Source: Glebionis coronaria
Lineage: Eukaryota; Streptophyta; Magnoliopsida; Asterales; Asteraceae
Assembly (NCBI GenBank): GCA_025667525.1
Contig: CM046878.1
Span: 386,315,807 to 386,379,806 of the forward strand
Length of the DNA stretch: 64,000 nt
Reading direction: 5' to 3'
Below the pieces are notes generated by a model, which saw only the letters and a list, made by a program, of their open reading frames with translations, ran no database searches and was not told the DNA's origin. Every line of letters begins with the position of its first letter. Position 1 is the first letter of the stretch. Both the position numbers and the translations under genes were made by a program. Below are positions 49,244 through 63,363 of the stretch, one piece after another.

Positions 49244-52200
49244 TGACCTTATCCCCGTAAACCTTGGTAGTTTCGATATTATTATCGGCATGGACTGGTT
49301 AGCAAGATACCGCACAGTCATTGTTTGTGACGAAAAGCTAGTCCGTATTCCGTGGGGAAACGAAACTCTAATCATTCGAGGTGACGGTAACACCGACCTC
49401 GTTGACACTAGACTTAGTGTTGTCTCTTGTACCAAATCTCAGAAATATTTGTTGAGAGGATGTCCTATCTTCTTGGCCCATATTTCTCGAACAGATGAAG
49501 AAGAAAAACCCGAGAAGAAGCAAATCAAGGACGTACCCATTGTCCGAGATTTTCCAGAAGTCTTTCCTGATGAGTTGCCAGGCTTACCACCGACTCGACA
49601 AGAGGAATTTCAAATTGATTTGATTCCCGGAGCAGCACCTGTAGCTAAAGCTCCATACCGGTTGGCACCATCAGAGATGAAGGAATTAGCTGAACAACTT
49701 CAAGAACTGTCTGACAAAGGATTCATACGACCCAGTTCCTCACCATGGGGAGCTCCTATGTTATTTGTCAAAAAGAAAGATGGTTCTTTTCGAATGTGCA
49801 TCGATTACAGAGAGCTGAATAAGTTAACTGTGAAGAATCGTTATCCGCTTCCTCGCATTGACGACCTATTTGACCAACTGCAAGGGTCAAGTGTGTACTC
49901 CAAGATTGATATGAGATCTGGATACCACCAGCTACGAGTCAGGGAGGAAGATATTCCAAAGACAGCTTTTAGAACCCGTTACGGCCATTACGAATTCCAG
50001 GTTATGCCATTTGGGTTGACCAATGCACCAGCTATTTTCATGGACCTTATGAACCGTGTGTGCAGACCCTACCTGGATAAATTCGTGATAGTCTTCATCG
50101 ACGACATACTCATTTATTCCAAGAACGAACAAGAACATGGGGAACATCTTGCACAAGTACTAAAGGTACTCAAGGAGGAGCAGCTCTATGCCAAATTCTC
50201 CAAATGTGAATTTTGGATTCCTAGAGTGCAATTCCTTGGTCATGTCATCGATTGTGACAGTATTCATGTGGATCCAGCAAAGGTCGAATCTGTCAAGGAT
50301 TGGGTATCTCCTAAATCACCAACGGAGATCCGCCAATTTTTAGGCCTTGCCGGATACTATCGTAGATTCATTGAAGATTTTTCCAAGATAGCCAAACCGA
50401 TGACCAAACTTACGCAGAAAGGAATAAAGTTCGAGTGGGGAGAGAAGGAAGAATCAGCTTTCCAACTGATCAAGCAGAAGTTATGCAGTGCACCTATACT
50501 GGCCTTGCCTGAAGGCAATGATGATTTCGTTGTATACTGTGATGCCTCGCACAAAGGCTTAGGAGCCGTATTGATGCAGAGGATGAAAGTGATTGCCTAC
50601 GCTTCAAGGCAATTGAAGAAACATGAGAAGAATTACACAACTCATGATCTAGAACTTGGATCCGTAGTTTTTGCTCTCAAAATCTGGAGGCATTACCTAT
50701 ACGGAACAAAGTGCACAGTGTATACTGACCACAAAAGTTTGCAACACATATTGGATCAGAAGGAGTTGAACATGAGACAACGCCGTTGGATTGAGTTACT
50801 GAGTGACTACGACTGCGAGATCAAATACCACCTGGGAAAAGCAAACGTGGTTGCTGATGCTTTAAGTCGTAAAGAAACGGACCCTCCTATGAGAGTTCGG
50901 GCATTGGTGATGACAATCAGTTTGGATCTACCCAAACAAATTTTAGAAGCTCAGACTCAAGCCCAATTGCATGAAAACCTCGTGAAGGAATATGTCGGGG
51001 GAATGCTCAGAACTGATCTTAGCAAAGAAAAGTTAGAGCCTAGAGCAGACGGAACCCTATGCCTTCACGGACGATGTTGGTTACCTTGTTATGGAGATTT
51101 GAGGGACTTGATCATGCACGAATCTCATAAGTCTAAATATTCTATACATCCTGGATCTGAAAAGATGTATCAGGATATGAAGAAGTTATATTGGTGGCCG
51201 AATATGAAAGCCAACATTGCCACCTACGTTCAGAAATGTTTGACCTGTGCTCGTGTCAAAGCTGAACACCAGAGACCATCGGGTTTACTTGTACAACCCA
51301 AGATACCAGAATGGAAATGGGAAAACATCACTATGGACTTCGTTACCAAACTCCCAAAGTCATCTCACGGTTACGATACTATATGGGTAATCGTCGATCG
51401 ACTCACCAAGTCCGCTCATTTCCTGCCGATTAGGGAGAATGATCCCCTTGCCAAACTAGCAAAGACGTACCTAAAGGAGATTGTGACCAAACATGGAATA
51501 CCAGCGTCGATAATCTGTGATCGAGATGGTAGGTTCACGTCAAACTTTTGGAAGGCTTTTCAACGAGCCTTAGGTACCAATTTGGATATGAGCACTGCTT
51601 ATCATCCACAGACTGATGGTCAAAGTGAACGAACCATCCAGACTCTAGAGGACATGCTACGAGCATGTGTGATTGATTTTGGAAATGGATGGGTTGACCA
51701 TATTCCGTTAGTGGAATTCTCCTACAACAACAGTTATCATGCTAGCATTAAGGCTGCCCCTTTTGAAGCATTGTACGGCCGCAAATGCCGTTCGCCTGTG
51801 TGCCGGGCAGAAGTAGGTGAATTTCAGCTCACTGGACCCGAGTTAATCCAGGAGACTACTGACAAGATCGTCCTCATCAGACAAAGAATTCAAGCTGCTC
51901 GCGATCGACAAAAGAGCTACGCTGACCTAAAACGCAAACCTATGCAATTTGAAGTAGGTGACCGTGTTATGCTCAAGGTATCACCTTGGAAGGGTGTTGT
52001 ACGTTTTGGCAAACGTGGGAAACTGAATTCACGTTATGTTGGCCCTTTCAAAGTAATAGCCAGGATCGGGGAAGTAGCGTATCATTTAGAGTTGCCCCAG
52101 CAACTAAGTCGGGTACACTCTACCTTTCATGTTTCTAACCTAAAGAAGTGTTATGCTGAAGAACCATTGGCTATGCCATTGGAAGGAGTTCAATTTGACG

Positions 52201-52373
52201 ACAAACTCCAGTTTGTAGAAGAACCAGTAGAAATCATGGAGAGGATAGTTAAGAAGTTGAAACGCAGTCACATCCCGTTGGTCAAAGTACGTTGGAACTC
52301 TAGGAGAGGCCCTGAGTTCACTTGGGAACGAGAAGACTCGTTCAAGACCAAGTATCCACACTTGTTCACCTGA
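49244..52373 (+). CDS. Tekay pol: protease end, RT, RNase H, integrase, chromodomain
   Basis: The frame continues from gag across the insertion; the first internal ATG is at 49290 (residue 1 below). The protease end has [11 protein letters not shown] lies at about 150-330 with SKIDMRSGY (D207) and FIDDIL (D271, D272). RNase H shows D418, E455, D480 and D523 (VADALSR). Integrase has a zinc site with C650/C653, and catalytic D683, D744 and E780, the last two 35 residues apart as in the family. A chromodomain-like segment (977-1027, [25 protein letters not shown], ending HLFT) would target integration to chromatin. The frame is intact with no stops, so this is the best-preserved pol in the window. 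Confidence 0.95.
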
Positions 52374-52426
52374 CCAATGGCTTCATCTTAAGCTTTGAGG
52401 ACAAAGCTAAAATAACGAGATGGTGC

Positions 52427-55400
52427 TGTAAAACCTCTGTTTTTACCCTCATTGACTATGTCAACTGCAGTACTATTTATACTTGGAATTTACATAATTT
52501 CACCTTTATATGAATTATTAATTATCATATACCTATTGTCATACTACCTTTCATAATTATTTTATATATATGTGAACCTTTAGTCATTATTGACTACCTT
52601 GGCAATTGACTGGACACTTGATCGAATAGCATATGAACCTCTAGTCATTTGTTGACTACCTTGGCAATTGACTGGCCACTTGATTGAATAATGAAATTCA
52701 TCACCTCAGTACATATTTGAGATAAAACTGTAACCTTACTTGATTTATTTTATTAAGTACTTGAATTATTATTTTTATATGTACATATTTACATATAATA
52801 CTTAAAAGGATTAAATGCCTAAACACTTTAAAAACAATGTATATTATTTTACATTGTCACCTATTTACTTTAATAAAGTAAATTAATTTTAGTAATGTAT
52901 TTAATAATACACTTTCACTAAGTTATCTAAAAGCTTCAACAAAAATACCTACAACACAACAAGTACCTATAATAATATACAATGACTATTATTATCATAC
53001 AACACTTGGCAAAATTTAACCAAAACCCTTCCTATGCCTACAATGAAACGTGTGTATGTATGCATGCATGCACTACCATCATTTGATTTAACTAGTTACA
53101 AATAACCTTGTGTAATCATACACACTCCACTAATACCCTATGCTAATGCATGCATAACCCTACCCTACTTACACCTTAACCATGCTTACTTACACACTTA
53201 CATGCATAATCATACCTTTTTCTACCAACCCCATACCTTTACCTTACAAGTTTACTTACACACTCAATGACAACACTTGTCCCCCATTTTGACTTTGGAA
53301 GCACACGGCCATATACCAAATTTGGGAAGGAGTATGTTTTGCTAAATGGACACATGTTTAAACTAACCAACCAAATATCTTACTCAAGATATGATGTATC
53401 TTGGTAGAGATACTAAGGACATAGTACCAAGATCATAATAGATCTCTCTCTCTCTTGTTTATAGGCCGAAACACACACAACCCACACAACACAAAACATT
53501 TTCTCAATCTCACTCCATCTCTCTCAACTCACGGCTAAACAAGCTTTCCACCATTTTTAAACCTCCAAAAATTACTACTACTCCTATAGTATGTCTTCTA
53601 CAACCTAAAGGTTAATCCTAATCTCAACCTACAAGAAGCCTTGATCATTGAAGCAAGAACAAGAACCCTAGGAGACTCCTTGAAGCCCACGGCATACTTA
53701 TGTTTTCCTAGACCTCCATTGTTGAAAGCTTGTCATTTGTCTCTACTCATCTTCATATCATTCCTAAACCTAACTAAACAAGTAAGTCCAAGTTAAAACC
53801 TATCTTTTCTAATACATTACATTCATATATATTGATGTGTACATGTTTATTTTGGTAAAGTTAACATTTAAACAAGTATGGAAACCCTACAAACCTAAGT
53901 AAAACCCACGGCTCATTTTTATAAATGACAAAACTTGATGTAAAAACTTGTCAACTTGGAAGAACACATCAACATGATCTTGTTTAACTTGTAAAATCAT
54001 GAAAACCTAACCATGCAAATAAAATGGGACGAGAGCTTTAAGCTCATATGATGATTTTGAGTGGCCTTATAATATTTAGATATAACTAGAAATAATAGCT
54101 TCATGTTATTAGGTGCCTTAAAATATTAAGATTCACTACTAGGCCTTATAAGATTAGTTTAAGCTCACTATAATACCTTGCTTAGATAAATAATCATTTT
54201 CATTAAATAAATGTTTTATAAGACTCTTAGTGTCAAAATATGATTTTATAAAGTTACATGTTAAAAATATGGATCTATGATTGTTTTGGATTTAAATGAT
54301 AGATCTAAGAAGTTTTGGACTAAAATAGTATATATATAAACTTTCGGGTTAAAAATGGCATAAATAATACTTTTGGACTAAAGTGTAATTTTAGTAAGTA
54401 AAAGGGAGCTAAATGAATAAGTGTAGAAATTGGTATTTCAAAAACATAAACTTTAATCCACTTTTAAAAATATGCTGAGAGTCCAAGGGTGTGTTTTGCA
54501 CATATCCGAAACTTAGTGAAGTTAAAAAGGACTAAAAAGAGATTACTAAAATATTAGGGTAAGTTGTGTAAATTTTGGAAAGCCTAAGGACCACTTTGGA
54601 CACAAGCCGTGACATAATATTAACCTTAGGGACTAAAAGTGTCAAGTTACTAAACTTAATACAACACTAAGCAACACTAGGGACTAAACCTGCCTAAAGC
54701 CGAAACATAAACAAGCCCTAGGGGGCATAATTGTAACTTATAATAAACCCTAATACTAGCCGAAACTTCAGGGACTAAAACTGCCATTAAGTGAAACTAT
54801 TATAAACCCTAGAATATGCCGCATACTATAAGGACCAAAATTGACACTTTATGAAACTTTAAGAAACCCTAGTTACACGTGTAACTAGGAGGGACCAAAA
54901 TGAAAGATTTAGAAACCCTAGGGGTATAAAAGTAATTTAATCGCGAGTATCCGTTTATTTAAAAGGACTAAAACGTACTTTTATACAATTATTACGAACC
55001 TTAAAACCTTATATATTTTAAGCCATTTATTTAAACGTAAAACTTAAATAAATGTAACAGTTGTATTTTTCAAACCTATAATTTAATAAATGTGAACCTT
55101 ACGTAAGCATGGATTTTAAATAAATGTTATACCTTTATAAACCTTATTTATATATATTAAATATAAATTGTAATTGGTTAACTTATAAAATAAATATATT
55201 AATTATATTTATTTTCCTATCGCTTTAAATGTATATAAAACCATCCTATATGAATACATAAAGTGTTTTATAACAACGTAAGTACAAAATATTAATTAAG
55301 CGAATTAATTAATTAAACCTTATTATTTATTTTACACCTAAAATAAATACTATTAGAACTTGTACTTCGACGAACAAATTACAAGTATTGTTATTAAATA

Positions 55401-56318
55401 CTTAAACCCGTTTAAACATGTACAGATTTATTCTGGAACCTTTATGCATTATGTTATGCAATTACTGAGACCTTGTAATTATTTAGGTCATTTACTGTAT
55501 CGTGAGCATCCTTACCAGATTTATCTTCTGACTTATTGCTGTACTACTGAGGTGAGTTCATGGCCCCACTTTATATATTGACAAACTTTTAAATCTTTTA
55601 ATGGGGAAGAAAACATGCAACATATTTGATTTTCTGGACATAGATTGAACTGTGAAACCTTTGATTACCATGCCTATTGTAGATGAACAGCATGACCCGT
55701 GCATCCGAAACTGTTAGAATTATTGAATTACCTGAATGTTATAAATAGATCTATTTGGGATTGACCGTCCCCATCTGGGTGAGTCATGCTCACTGTGCCT
55801 CGGCCGGGACAACAGATGTTTCACATGTCAGCACTTATTTTGTTTTGGGTGCCTTTTATGGCGAAGGGTCCTTATCTGTTAAGGACTTAACTGTCAAGTT
55901 TCAGTTTCGGGCAATATGGAAATGTAATCACTTTTAAGTATTATTGCTTTGTGCATTACTACTTCTGGGAATATCTACTGTCCAAACTTAACTTAATTAA
56001 ACTTGTGAATTCACCAACTTTATGTTGACTTTCTAAGCATGTTTTCTCAGGTAACTGAAGCAGGTAATGGTGTGCATGAAGTCAAGCATCATGATAGAAT
56101 GCATTTATAGAGCTCATATGGGGTTTTATAAATTGGGAATAAATTCAAACTTTCAGACAATGTTAAAGACTACTGTAATACTATTTGCACTTTCAATCAT
56201 GTAATAAATGTAAGGATAATCTTTTATCTGTTGCTCTATGTTCTGTCTGTTGTTGATCCACCTACGTGACACCCAAATATTATTTTCCGCTGCGTTGACT
56301 CAATTTGGGGGCGTCACA
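52427..56318 (+). repeat. Tekay 3' LTR
   Basis: 3892 bp, same termini as 34903-38805. It lacks 13 bases near 54900 and has a few substitutions. No strong polypurine tract precedes it; AAAATAACGAGATGG is the only candidate. Confidence 0.93.
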
Positions 56319-57489
56319 GTAGATACTAGAACTAAGAAGCAAATTATGATGCCTATTAGTGCTAGAAAACCCAAGCGCAGAGTGAACCATTCTGGTGCAC
56401 ACCCCCCTAAGGAAAGTAATGCATCAGACTCCACCACTAAGCACTCTAGAAGCAAAATTAGGGAACTATATGAGTCTGCTACCAAGTGTTGGAAATGGTG
56501 GTTTGCTAATCAATGTCCTCTCGGATATAAATGGATGCCTAAAGTTAGGACAGAAAATGTGACAACGAGTGTTAGTATGCCTTTAACTATTGCTAAGGAC
56601 ACTAATAATTTTGAAATCACAACCAAAGTGGTATCCAATTTAGCAAATGCTCCATCGTCTTCTAATTCTTCTACAGGTGATACAAATAATTCTCTTCATA
56701 ATGGACTCCGGGTGCACCAAGCACATGACGGAGAATCTCAAGCTTCTAATTAACTTCGTAGAGAAGTTTCTGGGAACGGTCCATTTCGGAAATGACCAAT
56801 TTACACCGATCCTAGGCTATGGAGATTTGGTTCAGGGGAATATTACGATCAAAAGGGTATACTACGTCGAAGGACTCAATCACAATCTTTTCTCGGTTGG
56901 TCAATTCTGTGATGCATATTTGGAAGTTGCTTTCAGAAAGAAGACATGTTTTGTTTGTGATTATGATGGGAATGACTTACTCACTGGTACACGGGGTAAA
57001 GATCTTTACACAATCTCACTTCAAGACACATCTTCTACAACTCCACTTTGCTTCATGGCTAAAGCTTCATCGACTCAAGCATGGTTACGGCATCAACGTC
57101 TATCTCATCTCAATTTTGATACCATTAACTTGCTTTCCAAGAAAGATATTGTGAGAGGCCTTCCAAGCTTGAAATTCATCAAGGATCATCTTTGTTCCTC
57201 TTGTGAGCTTTGTAAAGCTAAACGAAGTAGTTTCAAGACAAAGACTACACCAAGCTCTAAAGGACGGTTAGATCTTCTTCATATCGATTTGTGTGGTCCC
57301 ATGCGTGTTCAAAGTATAAATGGGAAGAAATATATTATGGTTGTTATCGATGATTACTCAAGGTACACAAGGACCTTATTCTTGATATCCAAGGATGAAA
57401 CACCCGAAGTTCTAATCAACTTCCTTAAGCAGATACAACGTGGTCTTCAAGCTCAAGTGAAAGTGGTACGTACTGACAGAGGCACATAA
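56319..57489 (+). pseudogene. copia gag end, protease and first part of integrase
   Basis: The gag frame resumes at 56319 (VDTRTKKQIMM) and stops at 56751-56753. The protease frame, offset by +1, is open from 56647 and shows DSGCTKHMT, then HQRLSHLNFDTINLL, CELC, HIDLCGPM and RTDRGT, where GAA has become TAA at 57487-57489. Same order as the old copia copy. Confidence 0.88.
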
Positions 57490-59484
57490 TTTTTGAATTC
57501 AACTCTGAAGAAATTCTTTGAAACCGAAGGGATTGAACATGAAACATCCATTGCTCGAACACCTGAACAAAACGGCGTTGTTGAAAGACGAAATCGTACT
57601 TTGGTTGAGGCTGCTCGAACATTATGATCCGCTTCAAAACTTCCACTATACTTTTGGGCCGAAGCTGTGTCAACCGCATGCTACAAACAAAACCGTTCCT
57701 TAATTATTCCTAGACACAAAAAGACACCATATCACATTATTCATGATCGCAAACCTTGACTCAAACACCTTCACGTTTTTGGTTGTATGTGTTACATAGT
57801 CCGAGATGGTAAAAATCTGGATAAGATGAAAGAGAAAGGCGATGCATGTATTCTAGTGGGATATACAACTCAGTCTAAGGGATATAGAGTTTACAACAAG
57901 AGAACAAAATTGATCGTAGAAACTGTTCATGTTAGATTTGATGAATTGCAAGAAATGGCACTTGAACAAAACAGTTTAAGTCCCGATCCACAACGACAAA
58001 CGACTTCCAATCACAACCGCACGGAACTCGGAACTCAAGACCACAACAATGAACCGTCAAGTTCAAAGCTGGCTCCAAAAAGTGTTCCAAGAACTGATAT
58101 GACAGTGGACACGGAAATTGAAGAGTTGGAGATGTTATATGTACCAATGTATGATGAATATTTCACGGGGGAGAAACATGTTGTATCGAAGTCTTTCGTT
58201 GTCACTCCTGATAAGAATGATGATACCGTTCATTGTCAAGAAAAGGATACAACTTCATCTACTTCAATACGGGTTGTTACAGATTTACCTCCTCGGAATA
58301 TCTCTTCAACAATCAATCCTACAACATCCACAACTACTGTCATTCCTTTAGGGGACACAAATCAAGCAGACCATGCATTAAATGACGAAGATGATTTTAT
58401 CAACCCATTCGGTACACCGGTACACGAAACTGGAGAGTCTTCTACTCGCCATGTTGATGCGTCAAATATACATACGTTCTATCAACGAAATCCGTCAACA
58501 CATCATTGGACCCGAGATCATCCTTTGGTACAAGTAATTGGAAACCCTTCACAGCCCGTTCGTACAAGACGACAACTTCAAACCGATGGTGATGTTTGTA
58601 TGTTCGCACTCACCATGAGTACTGCTGAACCAACAAATATCAAAGAAGCCTTAGCCGATCACGCTTGGATTAAATCGATGAAGGATAAACTTCAACAATT
58701 TCAAAGACTTAAAGTCTGGGAACTTGTTGACAGACCATACGATGTAACTCCTTTAAATCTTCGATGGATCTGGAAAAACAAGATGGATGAAGAAAACGCG
58801 ATCATCAAGAATAAATCTAGGCTAGTGGCTAAAGGGTATGGTGAGAAAAAGGGTATTGATTTTGAAGAATCATTTGCACCAGTGGCTCGTTTGGAAGCGG
58901 TCAGGATTTTCCTTGCTTATGCTGCACATAAGGGATTCATCGTTTATCAAATGGACGTAAAGACGGCGTTTCTTAACTGTCCTTTGAAAGAAGAAGTCTA
59001 TGTCACTCAGCCGGAAGGATTCGTCAATCCTCAGTATCCTGACAAGGTGTATCTTCTCCACAAAGCACTCTATGGACTCAAGCAAGCTCTAAGGGCGTGG
59101 TACGATGAGCTCTCGAAAAATCTGGTATCCAAAGGTTTCTCAAAAGGTTCTATTGATCTAACTTTGTTCACTTATAAATATGGGGAAGACATTTTACTTG
59201 TGAAGATTTATGTTGATGACATTATTTTCGGGTCTACAAACCCAAAACTTTCAAAATGGTTTGAAAAAGTAATGCACAGCAAATTTGAAATGTCAATGAT
59301 GAGCAAACTAAAACTCTTTCTAGGAATTCAAGTTCACCAATCCCCACGTGGTATCTTTATTAACCAAGCTAAGTATTGTCAAGAGATAATCAAAAAGCAT
59401 GGTATGACCTCATGTGACCCAGTTAGGACACCATTATCCACAATATCCCTAGATGTTGAATTGGAGGGATTACCCATAGATTAA
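57490..59484 (+). pseudogene. copia integrase end and RT
   Basis: The protease-integrase frame continues, with NGVVERRN (catalytic E), then TGA at 57625-57627 and 57757-57759. From 57787 it is open for 565 codons: an integrase C-terminal core ([13 protein letters not shown]), a long variable linker, then RT with [45 protein letters not shown] and an intact YVDDIIF near 59209-59229. TAA at 59482-59484 stops it ahead of RNase H. Confidence 0.88.
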
Positions 59485-60190
59485 ATGAGATATCGTTCCA
59501 TGATCGGGTCCCTCATGTACTTGACAACAAGTAGACCTGATATCCATCATGCTACATGTTATTGTGCACGATATCAAGCACGAATCACTGAAAATTACCT
59601 CAAGGAGGTTAAACAGATCTTTCGGTACCTTAAGCATACCATTCACATGAGACTCTGGTATCCGAGGGAAACTCGTTTCTTTCTAACGGCCTATTTAGAT
59701 TCTGATCATGCAGGGTGTCTTGATACACGAAAAAGTACTTCAGGTGGCGCACAATTTCTAGGTCAAGATAAGCTTGTGGGATGGTCTTCCAAGAAGCAGG
59801 ATTGCACGTCATTGTCATCAGCCAAAGCGGAGTATGTGTCTCTATCTACGTGTTGTGCTCAAGTTCTTTGGATGAGAACACAACTCACGGATTATGGCTT
59901 CCACTTTGATAAAGTACCTATGTATTGTGACTCAAAGTCAGACATAGCCATCTCCTGTAATCCGGTACAGCATTCCCGCACGAAGCACATTGATGTCAAA
60001 TATCACTTCATAAAGGAACAAGTTGAACGCGGAATCGTTGAATTATACTTTGTCGGAACGGATTATCAGTTAGCCGATTTGTTCACAAAAAGCTCTATCA
60101 AAAGATAGGTTTGAGTACCTCGTTAGGCAAATTGGTATGAGATGTTTGACTCCAGCAGAACTGGAGATTCTGGCAAAGGTATCTGCTTGA
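59485..60190 (+). pseudogene. copia RNase H, broken near its end
   Basis: Continues in the RT frame after the TAA. Motifs [42 protein letters not shown] and [14 protein letters not shown] are RNase H of copia type. A one-base gain in an A-run near 60090 shifts the frame; the true end is in the other phase at TGA 60188-60190. Confidence 0.85.
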
Positions 60191-62983
60191 TTCATATTTC
60201 AAACATCTACTTGTATATATCTTCGGAAAAGCAAAATACAAAAATATAAAACATAGAAAAACAAAATAAAAAATGAAAAATCTTTCAAAATACAAAAATA
60301 TTCTTCTCGACATGTCTATCAGTTTCGATAATATGGACGTGCCTAGAAATGTCGCTCAATAACGACACGGGTGTGTACATAAAGCTCGAATGAAAGTTGT
60401 AAATATTTTTCAAAACATGTCATTTCTTCTTTTTATAAAGGAAAATGTCTATTTTGGACAATTTTTCCAACAACGGGTAGAGCAATCTATCTTGGGTTGA
60501 GCTTGTCACAAAACATTCAACGTTTTGAGCTCAACACTATGGCTTGTGATTACTTTTAGATTATAACCCGGATCTATATTCACGGGGGAGTGTACGATTT
60601 AGTGCTCTTACCCTCAGCAAAATAAGAGAAATCTTCTTATACTTGAGTGGATTCGTCAAGACATTCCAAGTCTATGAACTCAAGTTTATGCTTTATAAAT
60701 ACCATGTCGCCAAAAAGAACTGGTTTTTCAAAAAGTGTTGAACACAATTTTTTCAAAAATCTTTCAATGATATTCAAACTTTCAAAAATTGTGTGTTCAA
60801 CAACTCCTATCCTCAAAAAGCGAAATGTGGATCACATCCTCTAATGACAATTCAATTGGATCAATTTTTGAGGGAGAGCTTTCCAAAATCAAAGTTTTAA
60901 TGTTGTTGGATATGTTATGTCAAAACAATTTTATGTATCCAACACATTGTGTGCACATATCATTTGGTATTAATCACATAAAAAAGCTTTGATGTTCGTG
61001 AGCACATTCTTCAATGAAAATCTTTTATGTGTTCATGAGCATGTAGTGTGCGAGTACAATTTTTTTTCAAGAGTTTTTCAATTATTATTCAAAATCTTTC
61101 AAAAAATGTGTGCTCGACACTACATAAAATGTTCCGATTATTCATGCTAAGTTTGACACATTTTTCTCCCAAACGTTTTCAAGACTATTTTTCATGATAT
61201 ATTTCAATCAAATTTTGTATCTCTAATATCAAACGATTTTATATATTAGAAATAGGGGGAGAAAATGTGATTAAAATGTGATCTAAAGACTCAAGCACTC
61301 ATGGTTACGATAAAAAACCCACAACATCTTTAATTCACGACGCTATTGGTAAAGGGTGGTTAGGTTTAAGTCCTATGATCCAACCAGAACCGGAGGGATC
61401 TTCCCAGGGACAATCCAATAGATTATTAGAAGTCCTTAGGAAATATGGAGTAGAATGTGAACGTAGCTGAATGCCGACTAAGTACTGAAGCTAGCACTGG
61501 AACAATCACAACAAGGTGCTAGTAAATGATGTCTTGGTAAGCATTGGAGGGGTTGAAGAATGAAAAAGAAATGTAAGGATAAAGGGTGAAAACAAAGAAG
61601 CCCTCCATACAACTTAGGCAGAAACCGGGTCAACACATCATGAAGACAACGCATCATGGACCCAGTGATGTAATACACAACCCTCACCTAGCTACTAAGG
61701 CTTCTCTCAAAAGAAGTTTGTTTTATTGTCACGAAGAACAACATGACTTCTATTAACTTTCTCACCCCGAGTTCGTTGATATTGAATAGGTGGCATCTGC
61801 TCTAGTCTCCGACCACTAAAAGTGCACAAATCGAGTCTAGAGCCAAGAGATCAATCAAATCTCGTTAGGACACACGGATGACGATCAATAGAGCCCTACG
61901 CTATATCCTTGCGATATTGCTAGAACACTCAGAGTGGTACTACTTATTATTCACAATGAAGAGTGGAAATCCTTCTAATGTCAACATCAAACAACACTGT
62001 GGTAGGTCATATGTAAGATTCTTCATGAATTGAACATATAAAAAACTAAAAAGCAAAAGTGGTTTGATTTTGAATTGATTCTAACTCGTTTCAGGTTTCT
62101 ACGCAATATCTTTATGGTCTTGCCAGAACATTCAGAGTGATATTTATTAATATTCACAATGACAAATGGAAATCCTTCTAGCGTGAACATCAAACAACAC
62201 TACGGTAGGTGACTTGCGAGATTCTTTATGGATCAAGCTTGTTTCAACTGGAAAGCAACAATGGTAAGATTCTTTATGAATCAAACTTGTTCTAGGAATT
62301 TGAATTGACGACTTTAATCAAGCGGATTTTTTATCCAACTGATTCACTCTTTACGTTCGCAGTCTTGCTTTGAGACGGTCGAGTAAAGAGAACGGCTAGT
62401 ACAGCCGCGAAACCCTGTCAAGGAGATTCTTAATTAAACCTACCTAATTAGAGGTACGATATTTTAATATCATATAACGGTCTTCACCGACCGGAGGTAA
62501 AACGCTACCGATTTAGGAAGAATGTCAAAGCCATTCAGTCCGTGTCTATGTTTTGTCTCAAGAAGGTGATGTTATGGTGTACTCAGCAAAGTCGAAGATT
62601 CAAAACCACATACTCATGCCCAAAGATATTCAGCAATCAAGAAAGCAAACGACTTCCACAAATCTGATGATCAAAATCTTCCTTGTCATTTAATGAAGGG
62701 GAATGAACTCACATTGGGGGAGATTGTTAGCAAGCTTTCAAAATGATGCAAAGTATGAGCGTGTGGATGAAGACACAAGATCGCAAGATGGCAAAGACAA
62801 GTCAAGAATGATTAGAAGATCTCAAGGTTAAAGACAAAGTCGAAAGACAATGACAAAGGCTCAAGGGTCACAACATGAAGGAACAAGACTACTGTTACAC
62901 GTTCAAGACTCATTTATGATGAGATTCGTAATCTCCATTGATCTCCAAATATCGAAGAGGAATGACCTCACATTGGGGGACAT
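60191..62983 (+). other. long 3' untranslated region of the copia element
   Basis: 2.8 kb with no credible frame, unusually long for a copia. Two copies of CTCACATTGGGGGA followed by TTGTTAGC lie at about 62708-62731 and 62967-62991; the second is the real polypurine tract and LTR start. Confidence 0.6.
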
Positions 62984-63363
62984 TGTTAGCCTCAAAATAT
63001 TGATTCAAACAAGAATGTTCGGTCATAGTTTATTATTGTAACATTTATTAGAACGTTGTAATAGTTAGTTAATTAGTCGTGGTTTACGGGCTTGGATTTA
63101 AACTACTTAAAGTCCAAAAGACAAGCCCGGCCTAATATATAGCCCATTAAAGCCCGCATATGGGTGGACTATATATACTCCCCTCCTAGCATGTTAGGAG
63201 GGTTGGTTGTTCTTTTGTATTCTTTTCTTCTTAATCTAATATTCACCAAGTTCCACCATTCTCTCTCTTTTCTCTCTCTAATTTCTCTCTCAAGAATTCA
63301 TCTATCTTTCATCTATTTTCTACCTTTCTTTCATGTTTAATCATCTTAATTTATGGGACAACA
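62984..63363 (+). repeat. copia 3' LTR
   Basis: TGTTAGCC...GACAACA, 380 bp, about 16 mismatches from 29617-29996, followed by the target duplication ACATT. Confidence 0.93.

Larger units (their letters stand above)
34903..56318 (+). mobile_element. Tekay-type chromovirus (Ty3/gypsy) element
   Basis: LTRs of 3.9 kb (34903-38805 and 52427-56318), initiator tRNA-Met primer site, extra ORF, gag-protease, RT, RNase H, integrase and a C-terminal chromodomain. GTAGA stands on both sides (34898-34902 and 56319-56323). It splits a copia codon pair reading V-D. A 7.4 kb element lies in its protease region, so the element itself is about 14 kb. The LTRs differ by few substitutions and one 13-base deletion, so it is younger than its host copia. 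Confidence 0.95.
29617..63363 (+). mobile_element. Ty1/copia element carrying nested insertions
   Basis: LTRs of 380 bp (29617-29996, 62984-63363), primer site, repeat-rich leader, gag, protease, integrase, RT, RNase H and a long 3' region, with ACATT target-site duplications. A Tekay gypsy sits at 34903-56318. Without it the element is about 12.3 kb. The LTRs differ at about 16 positions by eye (about 4%). At least seven stops and several frameshifts make it non-coding as a whole. It is inserted into a relative of its own family in opposite orientation. Confidence 0.93.
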
